From: Aldrovandia affinis
Taxonomy: Eukaryota > Chordata > Actinopteri > Notacanthiformes > Halosauridae
Assembly (NCBI GenBank): GCA_029706075.1
Contig: JAINUG010000047.1
Coordinates: 1,062,675-1,126,674, forward strand
Length of the DNA stretch: 64,000 bases
Direction: 5' to 3'
In this document: one piece after another, positions 37,279 to 46,775 of the stretch
Numbering within the stretch: position 1 is the stretch's first letter
Layout: every line of letters starts with the position of its first letter
Program-made: the position numbers and the translations under genes
The notes under the pieces: model-generated
Seen by the model: only the letters and a program-made list of their open reading frames with translations
Database searches by the model: none
Told to the model about the DNA's origin: nothing

Positions 37279-37517
37279 GTGGGAAAAACAGTAATGGTTG
37301 TGGTTAGTTCAGCTCCCCATGAGTCAACATATGCCCATGGCTCCCATTGGTATAGGCCTGCACAGCCACAGGGTACTGCTGCTTAAAGGACCTGGGGGCT
37401 TCTAGACTTAGTCTGTACCCCTCATGCCTCCAGGTCTCTCTCACAAACACCCAAACCAGGCTTCTGGCCAGACAGGAGGCCACAAACCTGGCCACCCCTC
37501 TTTATGCCAGTGCTACA
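37279..37517 (-). mobile_element. Inverted 5' part of the same LTR
   Basis: On the minus strand this begins TGTAGCACTGG at 37517 and matches the start of the LTR at 35298 almost base for base down to the TGTTTTTCCCAC segment. It lacks 16 bp present in the forward copy after position 35308. Both copies contain the same incidental 63-codon frame. Both outer edges of the pair carry CATG (35294-35297 and 37518-37521). Confidence 0.85.
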
Positions 37518-37619
37518 CATGTAACCACATCGGGACAGGGAGGCAATAGATATGTGTGTGTGACACCCACAGGCAGTGGGAATATATGGAGCACACTGGG
37601 ATTGAACCGAGTGACATGC

Positions 37620-38040
37620 AGATTCATAAATCCTCTGCAACACAGAGGAGCTGGCAACATCCAAACAATACAATTGAGTGAAAATGAGTGCCGTTGCCCA
37701 GCCCACAGCATCAAGTATGTCTTGCAGGTAGGGTCCCTGAAAGAATGCCCATGAAGCAGACATACCTCGCATAGAAATACGCAGGGCGAGGTTGGTGGCT
37801 TTTCAGAGTTCTGTCACAGTTTCTTGGTCAATCTGAACATAGAGATCCGCCAGTAGATTGTTGCTTGGTAGCAGTGCAACAGTGTTTGCGGCGCAGCATG
37901 CCTGGCTACCGGTCAGATAAATCTTCTCTGCGAGTGATTGCATGACTTGGATGCCAGTTTGGGTTTGTTGGTGGTGAGCTCTGTGAGCGACAGGGGCGGC
38001 AGATAAGCAGCCACTGTGTGCTCAATTTAGCCACGCCAAG
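37620..38040 (-). pseudogene. DIRS gag and tyrosine-recombinase remnant
   Basis: On the minus strand the frame at about 37945-37775 reads MQSLAEKIYLTGSQ, then CAANTVALLP, then a stop, then KATNLALR. That resembles the gag-like protein of fish DIRS elements (an N-T-[MV]-A-L-L block followed by a polar A-T-[DN]-L-A-L-R block). It runs directly into RGMSASWAFFQG, LQDILDAVGWA and FTQLYCLDVASSSV at 37772-37630, the C-terminal part of the tyrosine recombinase with its R-G..A-S-W motif and the terminal tyrosine region. The RT and RNase H that normally lie between are missing, so an internal deletion probably joined gag to recombinase. Assignment rests on remembered motif order. Confidence 0.6.
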
Positions 38041-38640
38041 GTAGGGCGAGCACTGCATCAATGAAGGATTTTAAGCTTCATATTAGAACACTCCACACAG
38101 ACCGTCGACGCGAGCTGTGTCCGCACATCCATACTCAAGGCAAGATATGCATAGATCATAGGAATCCCAACACCCGATGACTGGCAGAGTCTAGAGACGA
38201 TCAGCATTATAGCAAGAGCACTAGCATGTAGGTTTGCCACAGCCCAAGAATTTGGAGAGGGAATGATGGTTTGCTCAGTACCAACAGATCGGTACGATAT
38301 GTGCCCTCTTTCCCTTATTTTATTAATAATAATTAAAAGCAAGTTAAACAATACTCACACAACCTAGATTTGGCAATGCTCAGTATGGGCACATTGCCAG
38401 CAACAAGGGAGCAGTTTAGCTGCCAAAAATGTAACCAAGGACAACACTGGTCAACTGTGAAGGCAATCCAGGGGTGTTCATACCCTCTTGAGGGTGGGGC
38501 CTCCACGGTGATTGACATGCTCTTTGGCCATTCTGGCGCTGTTACATAGGGACTTCAGCCATACGCCTGCTAGTGGTAGTAGCAATTGGGCGCATTCCCA
38601 TAGCTATGATGTTGAACTAACTGAACGAAAGAGAACTTGA

Positions 38641-38910
38641 GATGTACATAGGAATTTGAAACATGGAGTACATCAAATGCCACATTACTGATCCTGAATC
38701 TTATTTACATAAACATGAATCTGTAAAGATCCTGTTTAAAATGCAGAAGGGCTTGTGGCACAAATGGGAATTTTCTGCTTCTACTGATTTTGTTGTTATA
38801 GCTGTATGACATCTTAATGTGTTTTATTTGATTTGCAGTCTCTCTAGGAGAAAAAAGACCTTAACTTTGTGCACAGACAACCCAGCCTCAGAAACAACAT
38901 TCTACTGTAG
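38641..38910. other. Spacer between DIRS remnant and solo LTR
   Basis: Unassigned. A TTTGATTTGCAG acceptor-like sequence at 38827-38838 precedes a short open stretch, but nothing supports an exon. Confidence 0.3.
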
Positions 38911-38914
38911 GTAC

Positions 38915-39445
38915 TGTGGTGTCCTTGGGGGTGGGGTGACACTCAAGGACCTTTTCAGAGGGTGTAAGCACTTGAAGAATCCAGAGGAGGCAGTATTCCA
39001 AACAAAACGATAATTTTATTATATGAAGTTCTTCACAAAAACATTAAAAAGATGGGGTAATTGGGGAAACCAAACAGTTCACAATCCTTCTCTCGTTGTT
39101 TTTGTTCGTAATCCAAGTTGTTAATCCAATCCAAGTCCTCATACAATCCACAGTCGATACACAAACAGGGTATGTCAAATCAAATCAAATCAAATCAAAT
39201 CCTCTAGCTCTCTTTCACTCACCCCACGTTTCCCTTCTGATACTTTGCGAATTGTGTGGGGAAATGGTACGTCTTTATCTGCCCCCAAATTGGCTTCAGC
39301 TGCCAGTAGTCCCAATTGTTTCACTAGCTTCAGCTGGTAATCATGTGTGGGACTGCTGGGAGCTGTAGTCCTGATGGCTCTAGTGGCTTACAGAAGTTAA
39401 AGGCGCACGCAGCCATTTCCCTGTGCTGCCCCTTTGGATGCCACA
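38915..39445 (-). mobile_element. Solo LTR (family 1), copy 1
   Basis: The ends TGTGGTGTCC and GGATGCCACA (TGTGG/CCACA) are flanked by an exact 4-bp duplication GTAC (38911-38914 and 39446-39449). Sense is minus: on that strand it begins TGTGGCATCC, has an AATAAA-type signal near 39014 and ends GGACACCACA. Five TCAAA units lie at 39175-39199. It resembles the 45466-46065 copy in its ends, the ATCCAAGTCC-rich middle and the CTTCAGCTG segment. No internal coding region is present, so it is a solo LTR left by recombination. Confidence 0.85.
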
Positions 39446-39449
39446 GTAC

Positions 39450-40253
39450 TTTAGGTAGGTAATGCATACATAGGTTTCACAATGTGCTGGCTAGCTAACA
39501 AGTCCATACATAAACTCAAAACAATCAATAATATCATACAGTGAAATTCGAATGGTGGATGAACAATGAAACAAAAAAAACTTTTCTTGTCTGTTCCCAT
39601 TGTACTATTTCAGACTGCCACTGGCAAGCTTGCTCACTAGCCATTAAAGCTGGGTAGCTAGTTAGCTGTCTTGTCCTTTGATACTTTCTAGGCTGGTGAA
39701 CTAGTGACAACCCAAGAATGCTCACGAAATAATAGGACGCAACCATTTGTAGAAAAGGGGTGAAAATGAATGGTTTATACTATGTATTGGGTCGGATTTT
39801 CTCAATCATCCCTATGTCGATAGATTAGAACTATAGTATATTTTGCGTCTGATTTAAGAAACTTTCCATATTAAAGAAACAATAAAAAAATTAAAAATTA
39901 AAAAAGCCAAACCACAATGTTACAATGTGTATTACTTTAGGTGAGTGGTGAAATTGTGAGATTGTGGTTTCATGGCCGTGAGATGCTGGCCAAGGCTGAA
40001 CACAATGTCACGGGGAATTTCAGGTGTAATTTGTGAAACTTGGCAGGTATGGTGAAGACTTCACAGGTATGGTGAAGACTTGCTGAAGTGCACAGCGTTT
40101 CTTTATATCACGTTCAAGGAATCTATACCCTTTGTGTCTATACCCTACACAAAGCCCCTTTATTATATATTACTACTCTTGTATCTCTACCACCACCACT
40201 CACACAAAAATGGTTTATATTGTCATTAAGTCAGTACATTCACTCTTTTTGCT
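39450..40253. other. Gene-free AT-rich stretch
   Basis: I see no gene or clear element. A 19-bp direct repeat (CAGGTATGGTGAAGACTT) occurs at about 40044 and 40063. Confidence 0.4.
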
Positions 40254-40261
40254 ATCTAATC

Positions 40262-40598
40262 CATTGGTTCTCAAACTCGGTCCTGGGGCCCCCTGTATAT
40301 GCTAGGTTTTGTTATCTCTTGATCAGTTAAGGTTGTTGAAATCATGTGTTCCATAATTTATTCCTTACACATATTTTAACACAATGCAGGTTTGGAATCC
40401 TGGAATGTGAATATGGGACATTTATTATGTCAGAAATAGCTATTTCTGACATAATTTGGCCTTAAGACGGTAATTTAGCCTTCTGTAGATGTTAAAAGTG
40501 TCTACTTAAGTACAATTAATATCTTGTTAAAAATTCAGAGCTTGAAATTATGGTTGGAATGAATACCAGCATACACAAGACAGAGTTGTGAACCCCTG
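40262..40598. mobile_element. Non-autonomous hAT element, 337 bp
   Basis: The left end CATTGGTTCTCAAACTC and right end GAGTTGTGAACCCCTG are inverted repeats with a few mismatches. They are flanked by an exact 8-bp duplication ATCTAATC (40254-40261 and 40599-40606). It encodes no transposase. An internal palindrome ATAGCTATTTCTGACATAAT occurs near 40436-40453. Confidence 0.82.
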
Positions 40599-40967
40599 AT
40601 CTAATCATGGTAAAAAAATCTAAATGCATGCAGTCGAGTTTGGGCCCACTGAATTTGGACTTATGTGACAAAAGCACTGCATTGCCATGGCTGTGAACCA
40701 GAGGCTCCTCCCATGTAATAATATTCAAAAGACATAATTGCCAGTGAGTAGTCATCTTTGCAGTGTTTTTAAAAATGTTATTGTTATGTCCGTCTACTGC
40801 AGCATCTGCGGTAATGCTGGACCATGTGGTTGCTACGCATGCAGTAGTGGGTGGAGCCATGAACTTGTGTGTGTGTCGTGGCTAGAAAGTTTCAATAAAG
40901 CAACAAGCTACCAAATGCAAACGTGATGTCCCAGTTCTCTCCTTCAAACATAATATTGGCAACGAGA

Positions 40968-41605
40968 ATGGCTGAATTTTCACCCCCGCCGCCTCCTCCC
41001 TTCCTGGCTTTACCTGGCGAGCCTCCCGTGCCGTGGACTCGCTGGCTGAAATCGTTCAAAACTTATATTGTTATGTTGGGCCTGGAAGACGTGAGCGAGG
41101 TCAGACAGTGGGCTCTGCTCCTACACTGTCTCGGTGATGAAGGGCAGCGGATTTTCAGGACCCTGGGAACTGCGGACACATATTCAGAAACTGTATGTCT
41201 CTTGAATGCACACTTTTCAGTTTCTCTTGTGACTCTTGCAAGTGCAATACAGAAACCATTCCAAATTGAATCCGCTGCAGAGTTCGCCGCTCAGCTAGCT
41301 ACCCGCCCCTGTCTCGTCTCTGCCTTCTGGACCTGTTGCACAGGCGCTTCATTGCCCGGAGTGCTCGGACAGGTCAGATGCAGGCCCCTGCATGCAGCTC
41401 ACTCGACAGTCACGTGACCGACCACAACAGCACTGTAGGAACTGTGGCTCCGCATCACACGCTACAAGGGCACAGAACTGTGCTGCACGGGGGAAAGTTT
41501 GTCAGCGCTGCGGAAAATTGAATCATATCGCTAAGGTCCACCTTCCACAACTTCCCGCCCCTCATCTCCCACTGATTGGCCCACTACTACAATCCATCAT
41601 GTCCA
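40968..41605 (+). pseudogene. Gypsy gag remnant with zinc knuckles
   Basis: Gag packages the element RNA. I chose the ATG at 40968 because it lies just after the primer-site motif and opens MAEFSPPPPPPFLALPG, typical of fish gypsy gag starts. The frame to 41417 includes VPWTRWLKSFKTYIV and LLLHCLGDEGQRIFRTLG, capsid-like text. A frameshift and a deletion shorten the second half. The nucleocapsid follows in another frame (41392-41605): CRNCGSASHATRAQNC, then CQRCGKLNHIAKV, two CCHC-like knuckles. The second has lost its last cysteine. It is not functional. Confidence 0.8.
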
Positions 41606-41629
41606 ATCTGGCCCTGTAAAATTCACAGT

Positions 41630-41735
41630 AGTGAATGCATACATTTTTCAGTATATGTGGTCCCAGTGGGAATCAAACCCACAACCTAAGCATTGCCAAC
41701 GCCATGCTCTACCAACTGAGCTACAGGAAACCGAC
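41630..41735 (-). mobile_element. SINE family D fragment in gypsy element
   Basis: It matches the head and middle of the SINE at 27742-27902 on the minus strand, including GAGCA, GGCAATGCTTAGGTTGTGGG and the AAATGTATGCATTCACTACTG segment. The GCGTCTGCTAAATG tail is missing. A clear target duplication is not seen. A CGACATCGATAT unit occurs twice directly after it (41733-41756). Confidence 0.7.
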
Positions 41736-41899
41736 ATCGATATCGACATCGATATCGTGGGCTCAATTCAGCTACCTGTGCGTTATGGTTCTAAGACCCT
41801 GCGCACTCCTGGATTCCGGCGGATCGGCGATCCTTACCGTCTGCTCTTCATGGCACCAGAAATGGCCCACACTGTTTGAGGGACTGGGCTGTCTCACTG

Positions 41900-42700
41900 C
41901 TTTTTGATTGACGCCTCCCCCTGGATCTCCAACCTGGTCATTGTGAAAAAGAAATCTGGTGGCCTGCGCATCTGTGTCAATCTTAGAGCAGTGAACAAGG
42001 CTGTCATCCCCGACAAGTACTCATTGCCTACATCGGAGTAAATGACAACACAATTTACGAGTCAACAGTGTTGGACCTCCACCAGGGTTATCTGTAGATC
42101 CCTCTCCACCCCAGCAGCCGGGACCTCACAGTGTTTGTCATGCACGCGGGGGTGTTCCGGTACACAAGGATGCCTTTTGGCCTTAGCTCGGCCCCCAGTT
42201 GCTTCCAGAAGGTGATGTCCTCTATCCTCGCCGGGATCCCTGGTGTAGCCATCTACCTGGATGACATTGTGGTACACGGGCCTACGGTTTCATGCCATGA
42301 TGATTGTCTCCAGCAGGTGTTCACAGCCCTGGCCAGCCACCATGTCACCCTCAATGGAGATAAATGCCTTTTCTCTGCCCCTGCCATTGAATTAGTTGGT
42401 TTCCGACTGTCAGCAGATGGCCTCACTCCTCTCCTGTCCAACATCGATGCAATCCAGTGCATCCCTGAGCCCGCGGCCCAGGTTGCCTCATTCCTGGGCA
42501 TGACGGCCTACTACCTACGGTTCCTGCCCCAGTATTCAGCTACCACCCCCCCTCTGTGCCAGCTGCTAAAAAAGTATGCGCCGTTTGCCTGGACACATCC
42601 ACAGAGGTTGTCCGCCTCCTGAAAGCCCAGCTCACCTCGCCACCTGGTGAGTGCTGTGCTGTCTCAGCTTCAGGAGGGTGTGGAGAAGCCCAAAGTGTTT
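41900..42700 (+). pseudogene. Gypsy reverse transcriptase remnant
   Basis: The RT copies genomic RNA into cDNA. The start reads IDASPWISNLVIVKKKSGGLRICV-like text in one frame from 41906, broken by a deletion near the KYSLP segment. A long frame from 42131 then covers the palm: FRYTRMPFGLSSAPSCFQKV, GVAIYLDDIVVHG with the catalytic aspartates at 42260-42265, NGDKCLFS, VGFRLSADG and FLGMTAYYLRFLP. This is the Ty3/gypsy order. The connection to RNase H is frameshifted near 42620. The RNase H edge (SQLQEG, KPKVFAS) is then cut by the solo LTR. Confidence 0.88.
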
Positions 42701-42705
42701 GCCTC

Positions 42706-43426
42706 TGTCACGTCTCGTGTTCGTGTTCCCCGCAATTAAGCATTTGTCGTTTATTCCATGTTTTCCTAGTTGTCTGGTCCGTGTTTTTACTTTCACTTAC
42801 CTGTTTCTAGTCTCGTCAGTGTATTATCAGTTTCACCTGTTTCTCGTTATGTCTGATGTAGTTAGCTGTTAGTTTCCCATGTTTATTTCCTGATTGTCTC
42901 GTTATTGTATTATCGTTTTCACTTATTCCTCATGTGTCTGATTGCAGTCAGCTGCATTCGTGTTAATTCCTGATTGTTTCTTGTTATGTCTAAATGTATG
43001 TAAGCTGTGTGTTTTCCCATGTTCGTTGCCAGATTGACTTGTGCTTTGCTTATGCCTACACAACTCTCCAGCGTTTTCTCTGTTTACCCGTGTTTTGTTC
43101 CATCGTGTTTTTGTTTGTGCTCCCGTATTCGTCTGTGTCCCAGTCTCGTTCCCGACCCACCTGTTCGTGCTCCTTGTGGTTCCAGTCTTGCTCCTCTCTG
43201 TGTTCCCTGGACTGATTTCCTGTTATCGACCTCTGCCTGCCCATTGACTACGCCTTGCTTCCCTCTGACACAACTGAAGCCTGGAACGAACTTTGCCTGT
43301 CCCCGACCACTCTTTGGATCCCTGTATTGCCCTGATTGCTCCTGTGTGACCATTGCCTGTTTATGCAATAAAAGACATTATTGCATTTCTGGGTCCGCGC
43401 CTGGTTTTCCGGTCCCATTCTTGACA
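42706..43426 (+). mobile_element. Solo LTR (family 2), 721 bp
   Basis: The ends TGTCACG and TTGACA are flanked by an exact 5-bp duplication GCCTC (42701-42705 and 43427-43431). Removing it restores the gypsy reading KPKVFAS to RALSPTEQKYS across the junction, which confirms the insertion. AATAAA at 43367-43372 gives the plus orientation. The middle has three imperfect repeats of about 80 bp (from about 42812, 42892 and 42971) with CTGATTGT and ATGTCT motifs. No coding region is present. Confidence 0.93.
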
Positions 43427-45045
43427 GCCTCTCGTGCCCTCAGCCCGACAGAGCAGAAATACTCAGTGGGTGAGCGTGAGGCTTTGGCATGTGTCTGGGG
43501 GTGCGAACGCTGATAGATGTACCTTTATGGCCAGGTGTTCACACTCTGGACTGACCCCCAGGCCCTCACAGCATTACTAGCCACGTCTGGCACAGGTCAC
43601 AGACCGCTCAGGCTACACCGCTGGTCTGAGCGCCCCCAGCAGTATAACTTTGAGTTGCAGTTCACTCCTGGCTGTGACAACGACCCGGTCCATCCAAGCC
43701 ACTGTGTCTCTCCAGGAGCTTTAGCACACCTCAGTGCAGGACCCTGTGCTCTCTCAGCTCAGCGTTTTCATCAGACAGGGCTGGCCCCCAAAGGCCCTGA
43801 CGACTTAGCTCCTTTTCATTGTGTCAAGGATGAACTGACCTGTTGGAACAATACCTGTGCGGCTCGCGGGTTCTGCACAGTGGTGCCCAGTGTGCTCAGA
43901 CCACGTGTTCTCACCATGGCACACGAGGGTCACTTGGGCATTGTCTGGGTGAAGCAGCGGTGCCGAGACTTGGTGTGGTGGCTGTGCATTGATAGGGACA
44001 TTGAGGCCATGGTCAAGGACTGCACTGCATGTCTCATCAGCGGCAAAACAGGCCCTCCACCATTGCCCCCGCTTCAGCCCCTCAACTGGCCAGCTAAGCC
44101 CTGGGAGCATCTGCAGCTGGACATCTGTGGCAAGCTACATGGTGTGTCTCACCATCGGCATTTCCTGATTGTTGCATATGATCTGCACTCTAAATGGCCT
44201 GAAGTGGCCTCCGTTGGATCGGTGACGTCCCGTGCCATTGTGGACTTCCTGGATTCCCTTTTTGCTCGCTAGGGTCTGCTTCGGGTTCTGACAACAGATA
44301 ACAGGCCTCAGTTCACCTCCTTCCTGACAAACTGGGGCATTCGCCATATCTGCACTGCATTCTACCACCCTCAGGCTAACGGCGGTGTGGAGCGGCTGAA
44401 TGAAACGTTGAAGAATGGAATCAGAGCTCACCTTGCGGATGGCTGCCAGTTCTCCACTGCTGTGCTTCAAACGCTGTTGCACTATAGGGCTACAAAGCAC
44501 ACCACCACTGGTTGCTCACCAGCATCCCTCATGTTAGGCCGGGAGCTACAGCTTCCCCTGGACAGGCTCCGACCTCACACAGCTCCTGCCTCCCTGCTTC
44601 TGCTCACAGCACGGTCTTCTCTTGCCATCGGTGGATGAAACGGCCCTGCGACACATCTAGGAGGGTGAAAGCGCTCAACTTTGGCCCCTCAGATTGGGTC
44701 AGAATTAGACGGCTCCATCGTGATCACAAGCTCAGCTCCTTTTGGTCATCATCCATACAGATCCAAAGTCAACTCGGGCCTGCCACGTTCCGCCTTACCA
44801 ATGGTTCCAGGTGGCATGCAAGCCGTCTCCGCAAGGTGCCAGCTCCACCAACATCAGCCACTGACACTCCTAACCCCCCAGCCTTCTCTGCAGAGTGGCT
44901 GGATGCATCAGCTTCCCTGCCGCCCACCACAGGGGTTGGAGCCCCTGACACGCAGCCTCCTGTAGAAGTACCTCATTCATGGCCGGTGTGGGTTCGCTCC
45001 TGGCCTGACCATTTCAGGGACTTTGTCACAGAGTTTCACTCTTGA
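43427..45045 (+). pseudogene. Gypsy RNase H end and integrase remnant
   Basis: The stretch begins with the RNase H tail (EQKYSVGEREALACVWGCER, stop at 43511-43513, then LWTDPQALTALL). The integrase inserts cDNA into the host. The frame 43517-44272 holds the zinc-binding H..H..C..C region (MAHEGHLGI to CTACLISGK) and the first catalytic aspartate (LQLDICG, codon 44120). TAG at 44270-44272 stops it. The next segment has TTDNRPQF (aspartate codon 44297) and YHPQANGGVERLNE (glutamate codon 44390). Their spacing is 30 residues, whereas 35 is usual, so about 15 bp were lost. A GPSDWVRIRRLHRD chromatin-binding-type tail follows to 45045. Confidence 0.9.
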
Positions 45046-45066
45046 ATGAAAAAAAAGGTGGGGGCG

Positions 45067-45239
45067 GTGAATACTGTTCATTGTGTTGGTTGATTCATGT
45101 ACGGTATCACTGGCTCGCATGTCTTAGTGCAGCCTACCGTTGTATCTTGATTACTGTTCAGTGGTAAACTTTCTCTGCACATGCTTCAGTACACACTGTT
45201 CAATGTCTCATGGTTGTTCTCTGTGCAGTGTATCTCTGT
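45067..45239. other. Sequence after the polypurine tract
   Basis: The position suggests the gypsy 3' LTR, but I find no clear match to the 5' LTR-like block. It is unassigned. Confidence 0.3.
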
Positions 45240-45400
45240 GCAAGTTATTTTCATCGCCGTTGTCCAAAATCCAATGTCGCCATCCAGGTCAGTTTCGTAA
45301 TCCAGTCCAGTAGTCGGTACACAAAGTGGGGTCCTCAAACAATCCAGGTCAAAACACAATAAACACTCCAAAAATCTCTCTCTCTCTCCACATTCTCTTA
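45240..45400 (-). mobile_element. Fragment of LTR family 1
   Basis: It shares the ATCCAGTCC..TAGTC, GGGGTCCTCAAACAATCCA and ACTCCAAAAA..CTCTCTCT segments with the middle of the solo LTR that follows at 45466. Both LTR ends are missing. Confidence 0.65.
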
Positions 45401-45465
45401 TGAAATCAATATGCTATTGTGTGCCATGCTACCTGGAACACAATATGGCTTTTCATCCATCATAT

Positions 45466-46065
45466 TGTGGTGTCCCCAGGGGTTGGGCGACACACACGGA
45501 CCTTGCAGGGGGCGTAGGCAAGTGCAAGAACACAGAGGAGGCAGTAATATAAACAAAAATGATACTTTATTAATCTAACATGAATCTTGACAACACAAAA
45601 CAAAGGGTGGGGTCTTCAGGGGAATACAAACACACACAAAGTCCGCAATCCTTATCTCGTTGTCAATGTCCGTTCCAATTCCAAAATCCAGTTCCAAGTC
45701 CGCAATCCAGTCCGTAGTCAAATCCAAAAGGGGGTCCTCAAAACAATCCAAGTCATACACAAAAATACTCCAAAAACACTTTTCCACTCTCTCTCTTAAT
45801 CCCGGCTAGTCAAACGACATCACGGTTTCTCACTCTCCTTCAACACTCACCAACTCCTTTCCAAACACGTTCCTACTCCTTTCGCAGTGTGATGGGATTC
45901 AGCCCTTTAAATAGGCCTCAAAATGGCTTTCAGCTGTTCGTTAGTCCCCATTGCCTGACTTCGTTCAGGTGTTACTGTGGCCTGCTGGGAAATGTAGTGT
46001 TTTCGGCTCCCATTTGTTGACGGACCCGGCAGCCATTTTCTTGGGCAGCCCCTTGGGATGCCACA
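45466..46065 (-). mobile_element. Solo LTR (family 1), copy 2
   Basis: The ends TGTGGTGTCCCC and GGGATGCCACA are bordered by ATAT on both sides (45462-45465 and 46066-46069), again 4 bp as in copy 1. Sense is minus: TGTGGCATCCC start, TATA-like CCTATTTAAAGGG near 45904-45916, AATAAA near 45567-45574, and GGACACCACA end. It is about 70 bp longer than copy 1. Confidence 0.85.
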
Positions 46066-46069
46066 ATAT

Positions 46070-46775
46070 ATTAAGAGGATTGTTTATTTTTATATATTTT
46101 TAATGCTTTTACCCCTTTTTCTTACATTTGGAATGCCTTTCGTATACTGAGCCGCTGCAACACCCGTTGTCAATTCAGAAGATGTCAGCTGCTGCTTCTT
46201 TTCACAACGCAGTCTACAAGTTCAGCTTGCACTGACATGACTTGGAGGAATATACTTTGGGCCCTATTCAGAGTTAATTAAGCATGTGCAACGTGGAGAT
46301 ATGTCGAAAATTACATATCTTACCTGTCTGTATTCAGACTTTGAACTTAAGCGATGTTTAAAAGAAGTCGCTCCACTACTTGTTTGTATGTTAGATTGTA
46401 TATTGTTTGTTTGTGTTTAGCAATTTGAGCCTTTAAGTCTCTGTAGTTATGCTGCAGTTTGTCTAAATTTGGTTAACACTGCCCCACAGAGCCCACTGTC
46501 ACTGTTATCTGATTCCACACTGCACGCTTTTGTGCATTGTAAACTTTTGAGAGAATTTGCATTTGCAATTGTAAAATACTGTTTGCTGACCTCATTCACC
46601 AGTATTTATAATTCTTCATCTTTGCTTGCTACGTCTCCATCTTGGCTACTGTGTGATTGCCTACACAGGTGATACTCTTTTTAATTGAAAATGCTGGCGC
46701 CGACAATAGTGTAGTAAATTTACTCTTAAAAAACACACAAAGCAAAGTGGATTGTGGAAATGGATACTTATATAT
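46070..46775. other. Gene-free stretch
   Basis: I see no gene. CCTATTCAGAGTTAATTAAGC near 46263 and CTGTATTCAGACTTTGAACT near 46326 resemble sequence near 50200 and 51075, possibly scraps of one DNA-transposon family. Confidence 0.3.

Larger units (their letters stand above)
34826..38640 (-). mobile_element. DIRS-like retrotransposon, degenerate and nested
   Basis: DIRS elements carry inverted terminal repeats and a tyrosine recombinase instead of an integrase. Here inverted repeats face each other. The left copy (about 34826-34990, read on the minus strand) has TGTTACATAGGGACTTAAGCC and then GGCGTATTCCCATGGCGTTGATG. The right copy (about 38480-38610) has TGTTACATAGGGACTTCAGCC, then GGGCGCATTCCCATAGCTATGATG. 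The left side also carries CAGTTCCCTGAGTAAGGGA, a motif I associate with fish DIRS-type termini. Gag and recombinase remnants lie between on the minus strand. An LTR element occupies 35298-37517. No RT domain survives. Confidence 0.65.
40782..45066 (+). mobile_element. Ty3/gypsy retrotransposon, degenerate and nested
   Basis: Domains occur in the order LTR-like leader, primer site, gag with zinc knuckles, reverse transcriptase, RNase H edge and integrase. This order, with integrase last, defines Ty3/gypsy. A short 5' LTR-like block (about 40782-40952, TGTTATG start, AATAAA at 40896-40901) precedes TTGGCAACGAG, a primer-site-like motif. A polypurine-like AAAAAAAAGGTGGGGGCGG lies at 45047-45065. 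I could not match a 3' LTR to the 5' one. Inserts are a SINE at 41630 and a solo LTR at 42706. Confidence 0.85.

Noticed and set aside
35336..37495. Identical 63-residue frames in opposite orientation as a duplicated gene
   Set aside because: Both are incidental frames inside the forward and inverted copies of one LTR.
38827..38910. Acceptor-like TTTGATTTGCAG followed by open sequence as an exon
   Set aside because: There is no matching donor, no recognisable protein and a transposon on each side.
43517..44272. The longest open frame (251 residues) as a host gene
   Set aside because: It contains the RNase H edge, an integrase zinc-binding region and the first DDE aspartate, so it is gypsy pol.
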